A stretch of 64,000 bases of DNA, from contig JAJGOT010000058.1 of NCBI GenBank assembly GCA_022457155.1, forward strand, positions 1,863,001-1,927,000, in the 5' to 3' direction. A program made the translations under genes and the position numbers. Positions 47,143 to 58,856 of the stretch are shown piece by piece. The DNA comes from Cladopsammia gracilis (Eukaryota > Cnidaria > Anthozoa > Scleractinia > Dendrophylliidae). The notes under the pieces are model-generated. The model was not told the DNA's origin, did not search any database, and saw nothing but the letters and a program-made list of their open reading frames with translations. Positions within the stretch are counted from its first letter, which is position 1; every line of letters starts with the position of its first letter.

Positions 47143-50100
47143 TAATTAGGCCTCCTCAGCTTCATCTTTAACACCGCAGCTAATATTGAGGATTACAGTA
47201 ACTTGCTGCTATAATTTAAGAAGTAGAGACCGTTACCTTCTTCACACACCAACTCTCTCAAGTCCTCAGGCCCCCTTCCTTTCAGACAGCTGATGGCTTC
47301 AGCTACTTCCACTGAGTTACCCACTGCCTTTCCCAGGGGTGCATCCATGCTAGTGATAAGTGCAACTGCCGTGAAACCTAGTCCATAGCATGTATCCACC
47401 AGGGTGTGTGCAAGAGCTTGAGCCTTCTCTTTAGTCGTGGCAAATGCTGCTTTGCCAACCTTCACATCCAGTATGAGGGCTGAAAGCGTTTCTATCAAGG
47501 TTAAGAAAACAGGAATTGTTAAATACACTGTGGGGTGGGAGTTTATGAGGAAAGCGGTAGTGTACACCTTTCCATGTACCAAGTCCTGTACAATCCATAG
47601 ATATGGATTGGTATAGAACAACAATACAATAGAGTCGAAATTTCACAGGTTTCATAACCATTAACTATAGTATAGCCCAGCATATTATTCAAGTGCAAGC
47701 TTATATGCACCAGGACAGTTGAGGAGAGAGGACAGCAACATTTTTTTTGTATGACCAGTGTTGCAGATAATTAATTGATGCAAGTTTTGGGTTACCTTGA
47801 CATCTTCCGATCATGTCAAAATGTTTTCGTGATCAGTTGTCAAACTATATGCAGGGGCGTAGCCAGCTTCAGTTTGAGAAGAGTTGTAGGCCTGGCCATC
47901 TGGCCTGCAAGGGCCGCTTCTAGGGGGATCCGGGTTCATACCCTCCCAGAAAATTTTTCGATATTGGCCCTTGAAAGTTCTTTATCCTTCACTTTCTGGT
48001 GATTTTTGTGTATCTTAACAGCACTGAAATCCTAGTATTTGATAAAAGAGAATGGCTTTGAAGTTTTCATTTCCAATTCTTAAAAATGTAACACAAGTGG
48101 GCCGAAAAATTTGTAGGCCCGGGCCTACGGGCCTGTAGGCTGGCCACGCCACTGATATGCAAGGACATTTTGCCATCTTCCTCCATTGGACGTTCATTAG
48201 CCTGTGGACAGCCGCCCCCTCCCCCCTCAGGAAACACCTCCGTGTTTCCTGAGGAGAAAGGGTGGCTCTATACAGGCTAGGCATTCATCCATCCGCAACA
48301 ATTTGCCAGTATACCTCTCACGGTCCTTCCTGCATCCTTCCTACCTGATGCAGGAGGGTGTATAATGTGAATGGAAATATTTTTGACCAGTTGCTTGTAG
48401 GCAAAGGGAATTAAATCATTAGGAACTTTGCATACCAGATGCTTTCTTGGATATAATAGAGCTTGATATAAGAGGCATGGATGCCACTGTACCAGTGATG
48501 TCCCTTATGCCATACAACACCTTATCAGCAGGGACAAGCGAATCTGTTTGTCCCACAATGCAACAGCCAACTTTCCCCAAGATATCACACATCTGCTTCG
48601 CGTCCACGTTTACTTGGAAACCTGGAATAGACTCTAACTTGTCCAGGGTTCCACCTTAATGAAAAATAAGTTAATTAATAAGTGACATGAATTTAAAATC
48701 TTTTCTTTTCTGAGGTAAACGTGATAACGTTGTTGCAATTTTTTACAAAAAACATGTTTATTTTTTTCTGTCTACTGTTTTCTCTTTTTGCAAGAAAAAA
48801 AATTGGGTTGTTCATAGGCCCGGAGAGAAGAAACATACCTATCTTGAAAAAAAAAAATATAGTTTCTGTTAGAATATTTAACGTAGTATTTTAGGTTAAT
48901 CGTGGATTGTGGAGTATCATTAACTTCTCTATCTGTATCTGTTCAGAAGTTTACAAAGATGCGTTTAGGATGCAAGGTTCTCGAACTCATTCATAGTTAT
49001 TTACGTTTGACAAAGAAAATCATAACCGTGACAGTGTGTTGAAAACTTCCCTAGGATTGAAACTAATCAGAAGGCGGAAAATTTAACTTTGCCCTCTCCC
49101 CGTAAAATGACTCTTCGTTCCTTTCAGGTACATTAACCAGTTTTATCTTGTCTCGATATAGCCCGATAACCGTCATCTGATCAGTTTTGAGTTGATTTTG
49201 TAACTTGTTCATATTACGATATTACAGAGAAGCTTTTAGACATAATTGAGTGTCGTAAAATCAACATTGGTCAATCACAACAGACGTTCTCCATACAATC
49301 CAATCCAATGAACTCCACGAAATTAACGCGAATTTTGAAAAGTCACGTTAATTTAATTTTCATTATTATGTACCCAAACTTCAGGATCCTGTCCAGGCAT
49401 ATATATAATATATTAATTTGACACCTGTACTCTGTATTTTCGTGATTAGCTCGCCCGCTCGACTGACCGAAGGGACAGCTAGCAGTCTATGCTTGAAAAT
49501 TCTGGGAAAGGTTCGTCGCTTCAATTGAAGACTGATACTCGAAGTAACTTTTCACTTTCAAAATTCCGCTTTTTAAGCGAACAAAACATTTAAGGCCTTT
49601 TTCTTCCCATTTTCAAGTCTTGCAAGGCGTTTTTTTTTTTACATTGTCCTCTCCCAATTAAACGACTCTTGGTGCCTTTCTGAAACATTAACCATTTTTT
49701 TGTTGCCTTGATATTACTAGGTAAGATCTACCTACGATAAACGTAAAAGAAAAAAAAAAAGAAATTAAAAGAAAGAAAAAATTTCACGACCTTAGGCTTG
49801 ATTTCGCCGCACTACTTTACTCTAGTAAGTCAAAGAATTGAAGAGTAAAACAAATTTAAAACGACCAAAACATAGCGTAACATAAATATACAGACTGGTC
49901 AAAAGTTTCATCCCATAGTGATTAATCGGTTGAAAATTTGCATAATCGTCCCTGCATGCAATATCTCGTTCACGCTTCGCGTATTCACGAGAAAAAAAAA
50001 ACGAGTCTGAGTGAAAGCGAAAGTGTCAGTTCCGCTCTATAGAACGTGTTGGCTCCACAAGCGCAAACAATGGAGATAAAATCTAACTAATAATAAACCA

Positions 50101-50492
50101 AGATTTTAAAATATAGGACGCGTACCGGTATGTTCAAGACCTCGTCCAGAAATCATAGGGACCTTGACTGCAGAAACTGCCAAAGCGGGTGTAAGCGCGA
50201 GGCTCACTTTGTCCCCAACTCCGCCTGTAGAATGCTTATCTGCGACGCTTCCTTTCCATTCTTCAGGCCACGTTAAGATGTTACCTGTTGACATCATCGC
50301 CTTTGTAAGATGTACAGTTTCGTCGCGATTCATTCCCTTGAGGTAGATAGCCATGAGCATAGCACCGATTTGGCCTTCGGAGGCAGTGCTCGACTTCGCG
50401 CATTTGACGAAGTGGTGTATTTCGCTCTCGGATAATTCATCACCATCGCGCTTTTTTGCAATCAGGTCTGGAATAAGAAATGAGTTGGACAT
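45936..50492 (-). CDS. TYMP: Thymidine phosphorylase, copy A
   Basis: Four exons, all borders GT/AG: 50126-50492, 48436-48654, 47237-47491, 45936-46480, giving 461 residues (human enzyme 482). It catalyses phosphorolysis of thymidine to thymine and 2-deoxyribose 1-phosphate in nucleoside salvage, as a cytosolic dimer in known members. Visible motifs: [12 protein letters not shown] (phosphate loop, 86-97), [17 protein letters not shown] (family signature, 115-131), [24 protein letters not shown] with the Arg, Ser and Lys of the active site (about R173, S188, K192), and [19 protein letters not shown]. Residue 120 in the signature is Glu; copy B and the family have Gly. LAVSAVKV also replaces LAVCGVKV just before. 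No stop or frameshift is present. AATAAA on this strand at 45770-45775 is a candidate poly(A) signal. Introns hold MITEs that copy B lacks. Confidence 0.93.
47852..48154. mobile_element. hAT-like MITE, 5-bp target duplication
   Basis: Left end CAGGGGCGTAGCCAGC, right end GCTGGCCACGCCACTG, flanked by ATATG on both sides (47847-47851 and 48155-48159). In intron 2 of thymidine phosphorylase A and absent from copy B, whose corresponding intron is only 285 bp. Confidence 0.8.
48198..48279. repeat. Short hairpin MITE
   Basis: TAGCCTGTGGACAGCC at the left pairs imperfectly with GGTGGCTCTATACAGGCTA at the right. At the centre, CAGGAAACACCTCCGTGTTTCCTG forms a tight hairpin. Confidence 0.8.
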
Positions 50493-53082
50493 TTTAAAAA
50501 AAGGGCTTTTGCTAGCAGAACAAATTTCTTTTTCTCAAAAGCAACAGAACGCAAAGAAATAAACCGCACTTCACAGTTTTGTTGTACCAGGTACCGGGAA
50601 GTCTGAGGACGCGTTCCACACGAGTAGCTTCTTAATTATAATTGTAATTATAAAGTGGGCGTTCATGTGGACAAAATCCAAATCCGTCTTTAATATCTAA
50701 CATGGACTTTCTGTTCCTTTGGACAAATCAAATACTAAAAAGGACTTGACTGACACTTGCAAACAGGCATGCGCATTTTTCAAAACTCCCGATCGAAGAC
50801 ATTTCGGGCCCGAAACTATTTTTTTACGAATGACGTTGTAGTTTTTAGCCCGAAAACCAGCTCAACTCGTGTAGTAAACTTGAGATGTTATTGCTTAGCT
50901 TTCAAAATCAACATAAACCGAATCTTTATTGGTAAACATTCTGCAGATAACACAGCGTTTGGAGCCCGAAAAGTTGTCGAGACTTTCGAGAAACGCACGT
51001 CATAAAAGAAAGAAACTGGCGGGGTAAGAAAAGTGCCCTAAAATTACCACTACAAGACTCCAGACAGACAGCAAGACAAAGAAAATGGCAAAAGAAAGTA
51101 TTATTGATATTTTAATTAATTAGAAAATAAACGTTTTTTTTTGGGCTCATCCTCGATGTAAGAACCTGTGAAACTCACGAGTGACGTAAAACAAAGAAAA
51201 CAAAAGGCATAAAACAATAGAGTCAACTGGGAATGCAAGGTAAAAAACAAAGGAAAAAGTCACAGGTTCTTACACCGAGGTAAACCCATTTTTTTAGACG
51301 GGAAGACAGGGTGCGCGGGACGTCGTGGAAGTCTCAAAACTCCACGCGCACCGCGCTAGAATAAGGAGGGACGTTATATTGGAATTTTCGGAGCGAGGCC
51401 CGCGAGAAGACTTGAAAGAGGACGCAAAGGACCAAGGGAATGCTCAACGAAGGTTTTCTCGCCCTTTCCATGCTCCCTTAAGGGCTGGATAATTTTGGTA
51501 TTTTTTTTCCAAAAAAGTGTTGGCCCTCCCTTGCGTTTTAACAAAAAAACTCCTGACCCCCCACCTTTAGGTGACTGACAAAAGTGCGACCCTCCCCTCA
51601 CTACTACATGGTATGTTCCATGCTGTAGAAACCTCAGACCGTTTCGCTTGAATACAAATATATCTTGATATTGAATGTGTGCGCGCTGAAACAAGGAAAA
51701 TGCGAACAATCAGTGTGGGATGTTTACATTTTATAGCTGAAGTTTGAATATGGAAGTATAAACCTTGACTATTATAATAGGTTTGAACATAAAATATCTA
51801 AGGGAAAATACACGCGCTTCTTTCTTTCACTAGCCGGCATAATTTTCTTTTGGTTATTTTAACAGGTAAGGTTTATTTGTTTAGCATGCGAAATCTACCT
51901 CTCAAAAACAAATATTTCCTACATTTCCGAATTCTGTTAAAGGCAGACAGGCCTCTGTAGGAAAAGGAAACTTCTCGCAAACGATTGAAGCATGAAGCAT
52001 CATTAAAAACTTACCTATGAAGCCAAACATCATCTCGCTTCTCATGGCCGCTCGTGTACTCGATTGAACTTTGAAAACAGTACTCGTGGTTCACCCAGGA
52101 TGGTCATTTATTACACCAGAGATAAAATGTTTAATAAATTATTAAACCAGCGTACATCACATGATGTTTCTCACTTTCCAGATAGGCTCTGCGTGATCTA
52201 GCTCAATTTCCGCTCCCTAAAAGTATTACACAAATCTTTTTGTCGCACCATCATCGCGCCGCGTTCTCAACTACGATCAGTACTATGGGTATAGATTCGC
52301 AAGAAATCATTCGGGGAAAGTGTTTATGTGGTGAATGCGCGGAGTTTGTGAGAGGCGGTGGAGTACTTTGTGGTTATTGTGAGTGCGCCCCATTACGTCA
52401 CGAGAAATTGACAGATCCAAATTCCGAGGCCACACAAACAGCACTGACACGATAAGCAAGAAAACCAACCAAGCAGTAGCATTTAGAAAGATGTCTCACT
52501 AAGGTGGATTCCAGATCCAAAAGGTGATTATACTCGTTTTTCCAATTCCCTTTTGGCAGAATTCTACCAGTGTTTTTGGGCGGACCTGTCCATTCAAAGA
52601 CAACATTCACAAAAATTCTCATTAAAAAATTCTGGAAAAGATGTGTGACCCTCCCTTGAATAGCTCACATGAGGTATGGCCCTCCCCTTTTGGTGCTCAC
52701 TTTCACTGATGACCCTCCCCTCTGAGGCCCCAGCCCCCACTCCCCCCCCCCCAAGAAAAAACGTACCTTCCCAAAGTATTTTTCTTTTCAAAGACGGTTG
52801 CAAAATTGTTATTTCTTCGACAACGACCTTGTTTTAAAACACACTCACGCGAAAAACAAGGCTTTTGGGGGCCATTTTGCACACGCGAGCACTTGATCCC
52901 GCGTTGATATTCAGTTAACCGCACGCCTTTTTCATCCCTGAGTGCCCCCTGCCGTTGGACTGACCTGGCCTTAGACATGCCTAGAGTTAATAAGAGCCGG
53001 TTGGTACATCCATTCTTTGTTCTCGGTTTATTTCATGTTTACGCACACAGCTTAAGATTAAGAAGACTTCATTTCATTTTCC
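50493..53082. other. Region upstream of thymidine phosphorylase A
   Basis: Contains an inverted repeat at about 51125-51300 (GATGTAAGAACCTGTGA against TCACAGGTTCTTACACCGA) and repeat-derived sequence with GACCCTCCC phrases near 51530-51600 and 52640-52740. A minus-strand ATG followed by ten codons and a GTAAGT donor lies at about 52018-52049, but no matching acceptor links it to the gene. The corresponding interval in copy B is only 730 bp. Confidence 0.5.
52285..52455 (+). CDS. Possible small cysteine-rich protein, 56 aa
   Basis: A frame from an ATG at 52285 encodes MGIDSQEIIRGKCLCGECAE, then a short Gly-rich link and VLCGYCECAPLRHEK. The spacing of CxCxxC and CxxCxC followed by His resembles a zinc-binding knuckle. 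No second exon or poly(A) signal was identified. It may be chance, a first exon, or a fragment of a larger gene. Confidence 0.3.
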   Translation: MGIDSQEIIRGKCLCGECAEFVRGGGVLCGYCECAPLRHEKLTDPNSEATQTALTR

Positions 53083-53410
53083 ATGCTTCTTTCGATAAGT
53101 TCTGGGCATTTTGGAATCTTTTTAAATCCTGTTTCTGAAAAGGATCGAAAAGCTAGCGTTTTTATAGTTACCCTGATTGCCAGAGGCTTTTCTCGTGCTC
53201 TTCCCGCGAGAGATCCTCCGGGAACTAAGGTACGTGGAGTGGATTTGTCAAATAAACACACCATTTATACAGGATTCATTTGATGAAGAAGATTGGTCAT
53301 GTCCGAGTTAACCGCTCATTTCATAACACTCTTTTACTTCTCTTGTTAATAGCAAGAAATCTGGAAAATCTTTGGAAAACAGAAAAGAAAGAGCAAGAAA
53401 AGGCAATGAA
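53083..53410 (+). pseudogene. Broken duplicate of the first exon of the 58857 gene
   Basis: The start (MLLSISSGHFGI) and later DNA (GGATTCATTTGATGAAGAAG, GTCATGTCCGAGTT, AAATCTGGAAAATCTTTGGA) match exon 1 at 58857-59108. Here an insertion of about 100 bp shifts the frame. CCGAGT is followed by TAA where the intact copy has TTA, and the splice donor GAGGTGAG has become GAAGTGAT. So this copy cannot make the same product. Confidence 0.8.
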
Positions 53411-53461
53411 GTGATCAGTGCAGTAAAGTATACCTGTATACGGATAAACAAGTTTTCTAAA

Positions 53462-53620
53462 GGCCGGGGACACACGGTGCAAGTAACTTTTCTTGCAACG
53501 TTGCAATTTGTTGCGCGCAACGTCGCAAAAGTAGAACTCGATTCATTTCTACTTGTCTTCTGCAACTGTTGCGCGCAACGGCGCGAGAAAATTTGCACAG
53601 TGTGTCCGGGACATGGGTTG
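53462..53620. repeat. MITE at the duplication junction
   Basis: GGCCGGGGACACACGGTGCA at the left and TTTGCACAGTGTGTCCGGG at the right are imperfect complements. The interior matches the element at 12755-12903. It lies exactly between copy A and copy B of the segmental duplication. Confidence 0.75.
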
Positions 53621-54278
53621 CAAGGTTCAAAATAATAGTATGATTGTCTTCAGATTAAACAAAAATGCCAAACACGCGTTTTGTTTAGGTTTATTTTAAT
53701 TTACCTTCTTACATCATCATACCATGTCACAATAATTTTGTACAATCCTTACCAGTAAAATTACATAAAATACGGGAATCCGAGAAAAAAATATATATCG
53801 AAAATGTGTCTGTTAAATAATGAAACGCTAAAGTCGATAATCGTCGACCTTTAGCTTGAGAACACCCCCTCGGTTCACCCAGTTCGGTACTTTTCTGTCT
53901 TTATAACAAAATTTGTCACCAAAGAGTTATTAATGATTGATGTGGAAATAGTGGATAATTGTTCAAAGAATAAGCTTAATAATTTTTTGTCTTGATATTA
54001 AACAGGTTGAAAAAAACCTGATTTGGGGAAAGTATAGATAAAAATATCCACTACTTAATCAAAAAGTTAAAATACGGATAATTCTCTTTAAATCATGGTT
54101 ATTTGTGGTTAAGAAATAAGGACTCATCACTCACTAGTTACTTTGTCACACACAGAATATGCATGTGTAAATTTTCACATAGCTTAAAACCATGAAGACA
54201 CTAATACTAAATAGCAATCATACTCAGTAAAAACTCCACCCTAATTTGGAAACAATCAGAAAAGTTATTGTCATGTTA

Positions 54279-57200
54279 TCACTGACAAACAAAAATTGAT
54301 GTTCGCATTTTGCTGTCAATGATATCAATAATTCTTGATGCACAAGGCAAGTCGGTTGTGCCACCATTTTCATCAATCTCCAGGGCTTCTGTCAAAGAAG
54401 CTTTTAGGGAATCAGTGAGGTTGCCATTGTGGTGAACAGTGATCCATCTGCTGCCTGCCTTTACAAACTGACCAATGCGCACACTCAGCACAGCACCTAC
54501 TCCATGATCAATCCTGCTACTGGAATGATGTCTACCTGCACCCAGCTCGTGAACTACTTTTGCCAATGCAAGGGCATTTATTGCAGACACTATTCCACTC
54601 TTGTTGGCAACAAGCTCTGTTTTTTGGGAAGCAAGGGGTAGGATGCTGAATGGGTCTGACCCAGGGGTACAAAGCTTCTGTGCCACTTCTGGTTGGACGC
54701 CCTGTGCTGTTAGCATCTCACAGAATTTTTGAAGGGCTTTTCCATTATCCAAGGTGTCAGCAATGAGTTTTTTGCCGTCTTTTTCTGATTCCACTTTATT
54801 TAAAGTGTAAAGCAGATGACCACCTTAAGAGAAAATGGAACATAATTTAATGACCAGAGCAATTATGACTTCTGATTGTACTCCACTCAATCCAATTACT
54901 AATAATAAGAGTGTGACACAAAAACCTGCATAATGGACAAACATATTATTATAATATTTTTGTGCATGACTTGCCTTTTGGTCTATGATTTTTGAATAAA
55001 TGCCTCCCTAAATCAATTGAATTTGTAGTAAATACCTCAACAGGCGAATACTCTTGAGGGAAAATACAGTTTGTGAGTGGCTGAGTGCCCATTTGAGAGG
55101 TGTCAGAATCCAGAAGCTGGTCCATCAGTTGAGGTTATCGAGACTGTTATAATTTTATACACAATTACCTCACAAATTTGAGCCTGTTATAACAGCAGCA
55201 AATATTGAAGTGAAATTGCTGAACTTTTATATAATTCAAGAAGTAGGGAATGTTACCTTCTTCACACACCAACTCTCTCAAGTCCTCAGTCCCCTTTCCA
55301 TTAAGACAGCTGATGGCTTCAGCTACCTCCACTGAGTTACCCACTGCCTTTCCCAGGGGTGCATCCATGCTAGTGATAAGGGCAACTGCCTTAATCCCTA
55401 GTCCATGGCATGTACCCACCAGGGTGTGTGCAAGGGATTGAGCCTTCTCTTCGGTTGTGGCAAATGCTGCTTTTCCAAACTTCACATCCAGTACAAGGGC
55501 TGAAATGTTTTCTGTTGTGGAGAAGAAAACAGAAACCGTTATTAAGAAATAGAAATTTTGGGGCAGAAGCTTGGGTAAAAGGGGCTGTGCCCCATATACC
55601 AAGACCTAAGTTAGGACAATAGAACCAGTTGACACTTTCAACTATGGGCATAGAACTGAAAAACAAAATCGACCCAACAATAAAACAACACAATAAATGT
55701 GATTGGAAATATTATTGATTACATGCAGTTGCTAATGTAGGGTTTATCCAGCACACAACTGTATTAAAGAGAACTAAATCAGGGCACTTAATATACCAGA
55801 TGCTTTCTTGGATATAATGGAGCTTGATATAAGAGGCATGGATGCCACTGTACCAGTGATGTCCCTTATGCCATACAACACCTTATCAGCAGGGACGAGC
55901 GAATCTGTTTGTCCCACAATGCAACAGCCAACTTTCTCCAAGATATCACACATCTTCTTGGAGTCCACTTTTATTTGGAAACCTGGAATGGATTCCACCT
56001 TGTCAAGGGTTCCACCTAATGAAAGATAATATAAAATTGTTAATATCAAGCCATCTTTTGCATTCTCTTGAATCCACTGCATAAACATTAATTTTGAAAA
56101 TGCTCAGCTATTCTGCAAATATGACCGCCTCTCATGTTTCAAAATGCCTCTTGCAGAGAGATGACCATATTTGCAGGCTATTATTATTATTATTATTATT
56201 AATGAATTGACTGGCTTGCAGTATTAACAGGCATATTTTTGTGAGCGAATTCATGTACAGATGGTAAGGGGCCAAGGAAGCTGACGTTAAATCGGGGGGG
56301 GGGGGGGGGGGGGAAGGAAGTGTGGGGGAGACGTTATTCGCCGCAAAAAAGTTTCAACAGTGTTTTCTGAATTAAAGTTTGGACCCCCAAACTAAAAATT
56401 CCTGGATCTGCCTTTGCCTGTTCCAGACTTGATATTTTAAGAACTGTATCACCAATATTGCAGACAAATATACGCGAATTAAAACAATATCTTACAACGT
56501 CACATTTTCTTTCTCTTGGGAGTTTCAATTCCTATTCTAGACTTAATTCTTCATACCACTGATCAGTTTCCTGGCAAAGGATACCCCATTCTAGACCAAA
56601 ACTCTCTGATATCTATACCCCATCCCAGACTAAATTGCTTGAAAACCATGCCATTCACATACCACTGATCAGTTTCTTGGCAAAGGATACCCCATTCTAG
56701 ACCAAAACTCTCTGATATCTATACCCCATCCCAGACTAAATTGCTTGAAAACCATGCCATTCACATACCACTGATCAGTTTCCCGGCAAATGATACCCCA
56801 TTCTAGACCAAAACTCTCTGATTTCTATACCCTATCCCAGACTAAATTGCTTGAAAACCATACCATTCACAGCGGCACATACCTGTATAGCTTGTATATG
56901 AGAGTACCCCCCCCCCGCCCCCCCCGGGGGCAAATGAGCTATAAAGAAGTTACAAAAACTTTATAATGAGGCTACAATACAAAAACAAAAGCAAATATTA
57001 ACAAAAAATTGCAAAGAATTGAAAAAAAAATTACCAAATCTGAAAACAAAGAGGCATGACAAAAGTAAAAACAAAATTGAAAGAAGAAATGCACGTTAAC
57101 AAGAATGCACAAAAATAATTAGTGTGAATGTCCCCTGGGGAATGTCTTTAACTGGATTGAAATCTGACATTCAAATGGCCGCTCCACTCTGATCTCCTTA

Positions 57201-58127
57201 CAGCCCATAACAAAGTCTCAAGGGAACAATCCTGTCCACTAATTAACATGAGAGTGTTTGAATAACAAAATCTGTTGTATAAACATGAATATTGGGCAGA
57301 GTGGACCTCAACCTTTAGCCTACTAAATGCAAAAGTAACGGCCGAATATTCTACGGTACAATTATAAACAAGACCTGTCCCTTCCCCTCCCCTCAAATTG
57401 CCTTATTTGGGCAACAACAAACGTAACATTCCCTATGAAAATACATGTGCCTCAATGCTTTGAGTAAATTAGGGTCAAGCTTTTGTTTCCGAGAAAAATA
57501 AATACAATTCATAAACAAATTATGACGTATCTTGTCGTCAGACAAGTATATTGCAGCTCCATACTAAAAGCTTTCAGGAAGTTGCATCCAATACAAATAT
57601 TTAAAAAACAAACCAGTCCATATTAATAAGCTTAGCTAAGTGAACGTGAAAGCCAAATTGTGAGTTCAGCTTTACAGAAAGTTTTGGCTTTACAAGTGTA
57701 AAAATTAAAGATAAAATCCAACTGAAAATAAACGAACGTTTTACAATATAGAGCGCGTACCGGTATGTCCAAGACCTCGTCCAGAAATCATAGGGACCTT
57801 GACTCCACAGACTGCCAAAGCGGGTGTAAGCGCGAGGCTCACTTTGTCCCCAACTCCGCCTGTAGAATGCTTATCTGCGACGCTTCCTTTCCATTCTTCG
57901 GGCCACGTTAAGATGTTACCTGTTGACATCATCGCCTTTGTAAGATGTACAGTTTCGTCGCGATTCATTCCCTTGAGGTAGATAGCCATGAGCATAGCAC
58001 CGATTTGGCCTTCGGAGGCAGTGCTCGACGTCGCGCATTTGACGAAGTGGTGTATTTCGCTCTCGGACAATTCATCGCCGTCCCGCTTTTTTGCAATCAG
58101 GTTTGGAATAGCAAATGAATTGGACAT
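54279..58127 (-). CDS. TYMP: Thymidine phosphorylase, copy B
   Basis: Four exons, 57761-58127, 55797-56015, 55257-55511 and 54279-54823, each the same length as in copy A (367, 219, 255 and 545 bp), giving 461 residues. Reaction and motifs are as for copy [13 protein letters not shown] at 86-97, the full signature [17 protein letters not shown] at 115-131, YGIRD and SSSIISKK with the active-site Arg, Ser and Lys, and the dimer and ligand regions downstream. This copy has the family-typical CG before KVPMISGRG and Gly at 120, so it is the more conservative paralogue. It starts 730 bp from the ATG of the plus-strand gene at 58857, head to head. Confidence 0.95.
56297..56314 (+). repeat. Poly-G tract
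   Basis: An uninterrupted run of about 18 G, similar to runs at 29941 and 59480. All three lie beside related repeat sequence. Run length is prone to sequencing error. Confidence 0.8.
56555..56873 (+). repeat. Three tandem copies of a 106-bp unit
   Basis: Units begin ACCACTGATCAGTTTC at 56555, 56661 and 56767. They share CCATTCTAGACCAAAACTCT and CCCAGACTAAATTGCTTGAA. The same unit occurs in reverse complement near 59580-59700 and singly near 60470-60600, so it is a dispersed element. In intron 1 of thymidine phosphorylase B. Confidence 0.9.
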
Positions 58128-58856
58128 TTTGCTAGCAAGCCGTGCTTTTTTGCTTTCAAATGCAATAGATCGCAGCGAAATAAACCGCTACAATAAATTC
58201 ATAACACCCACAAAGTCTGAGGACGCGTTCCACAATGAGTAGCCAATGAAAGTATTGTTCTTTTTAATTGTTATATCCCTACCCCTCCCCTGAGCATTAG
58301 TAGATTCAATCCAAAGTTGTTTTGATTTGTATTGTTTTTCGTTGTTGTTGTTGTTGTTTTTTTTTGCTGTTTTTCCTCTCTTTCCTCGGTATAAGTTTAA
58401 AATTTGTTCGAACATGACTGTTTGTGCATTTATGTATTTTAGCATACTGTTGCCTTTGTAAATATCGCCAGAAAACCTAAAAAAAGTAGCATTCTCCCTC
58501 CCCTCCCTTAATTTTCCAAATCTCGCCGTGGCCATAAACACTGATTGGAATGCAAATGTTCTGAGGGTACCGTGCGTACATGTAAACTTGAGCGTAAACT
58601 GTAGTTTTTGCTTTCCATACCTTAAAAATTGAATGGACCTGAACAGTAAGAATCTTAAGACGGTCCAACTGTTGGTGAAAATGCCGTATAGGTTGCACAT
58701 TTCCTATTCTTTGCCCTTCGCCGTGCGACGTTGGACGTGTCAGGCGGCCTTCACGTGTATCCATGGAGTTTAAGTGGTTGTGTTCTTCGTTCTTTGTTGC
58801 CGGTTTAATTCATTTTCACGTACGCTGAAGCTAATCAAGACCTCATTTCATACTCC
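58128..58856. promoter_or_regulatory. Putative bidirectional promoter region
   Basis: The 729 bp between the divergent start codons of thymidine phosphorylase B (minus) and the 58857 gene (plus). Long frames on the minus strand here do not continue into a supported gene. I saw no clear TATA box. Shared control is an inference from the head-to-head arrangement, which is also detectable as a remnant in copy A. Confidence 0.4.

Larger units (their letters stand above)
44692..53420. repeat. Segmental duplication, copy A
   Basis: The left edge (TTGCAAGGTTCAAAATAATA) matches 53631, and the right edge (pseudo-exon ending about 53410) matches 59100. It contains thymidine phosphorylase copy A and the 5' remnant of the divergent gene. 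It is longer than copy B because of insertions, including MITEs at 45312 and 47852 and sequence between 50600 and 53000. Confidence 0.8.

Noticed and set aside
51374..51709. A 111-codon minus-strand frame rich in Gly and Lys
   Set aside because: Comes from repeat sequence with GACCCTCCC phrases that also occurs near 52650.
58188..58700. A 170-codon minus-strand frame upstream of thymidine phosphorylase B
   Set aside because: Contains an Asn run from a GTT repeat, has no domain, and lies in the space between two divergent starts; it is not preserved in copy A.
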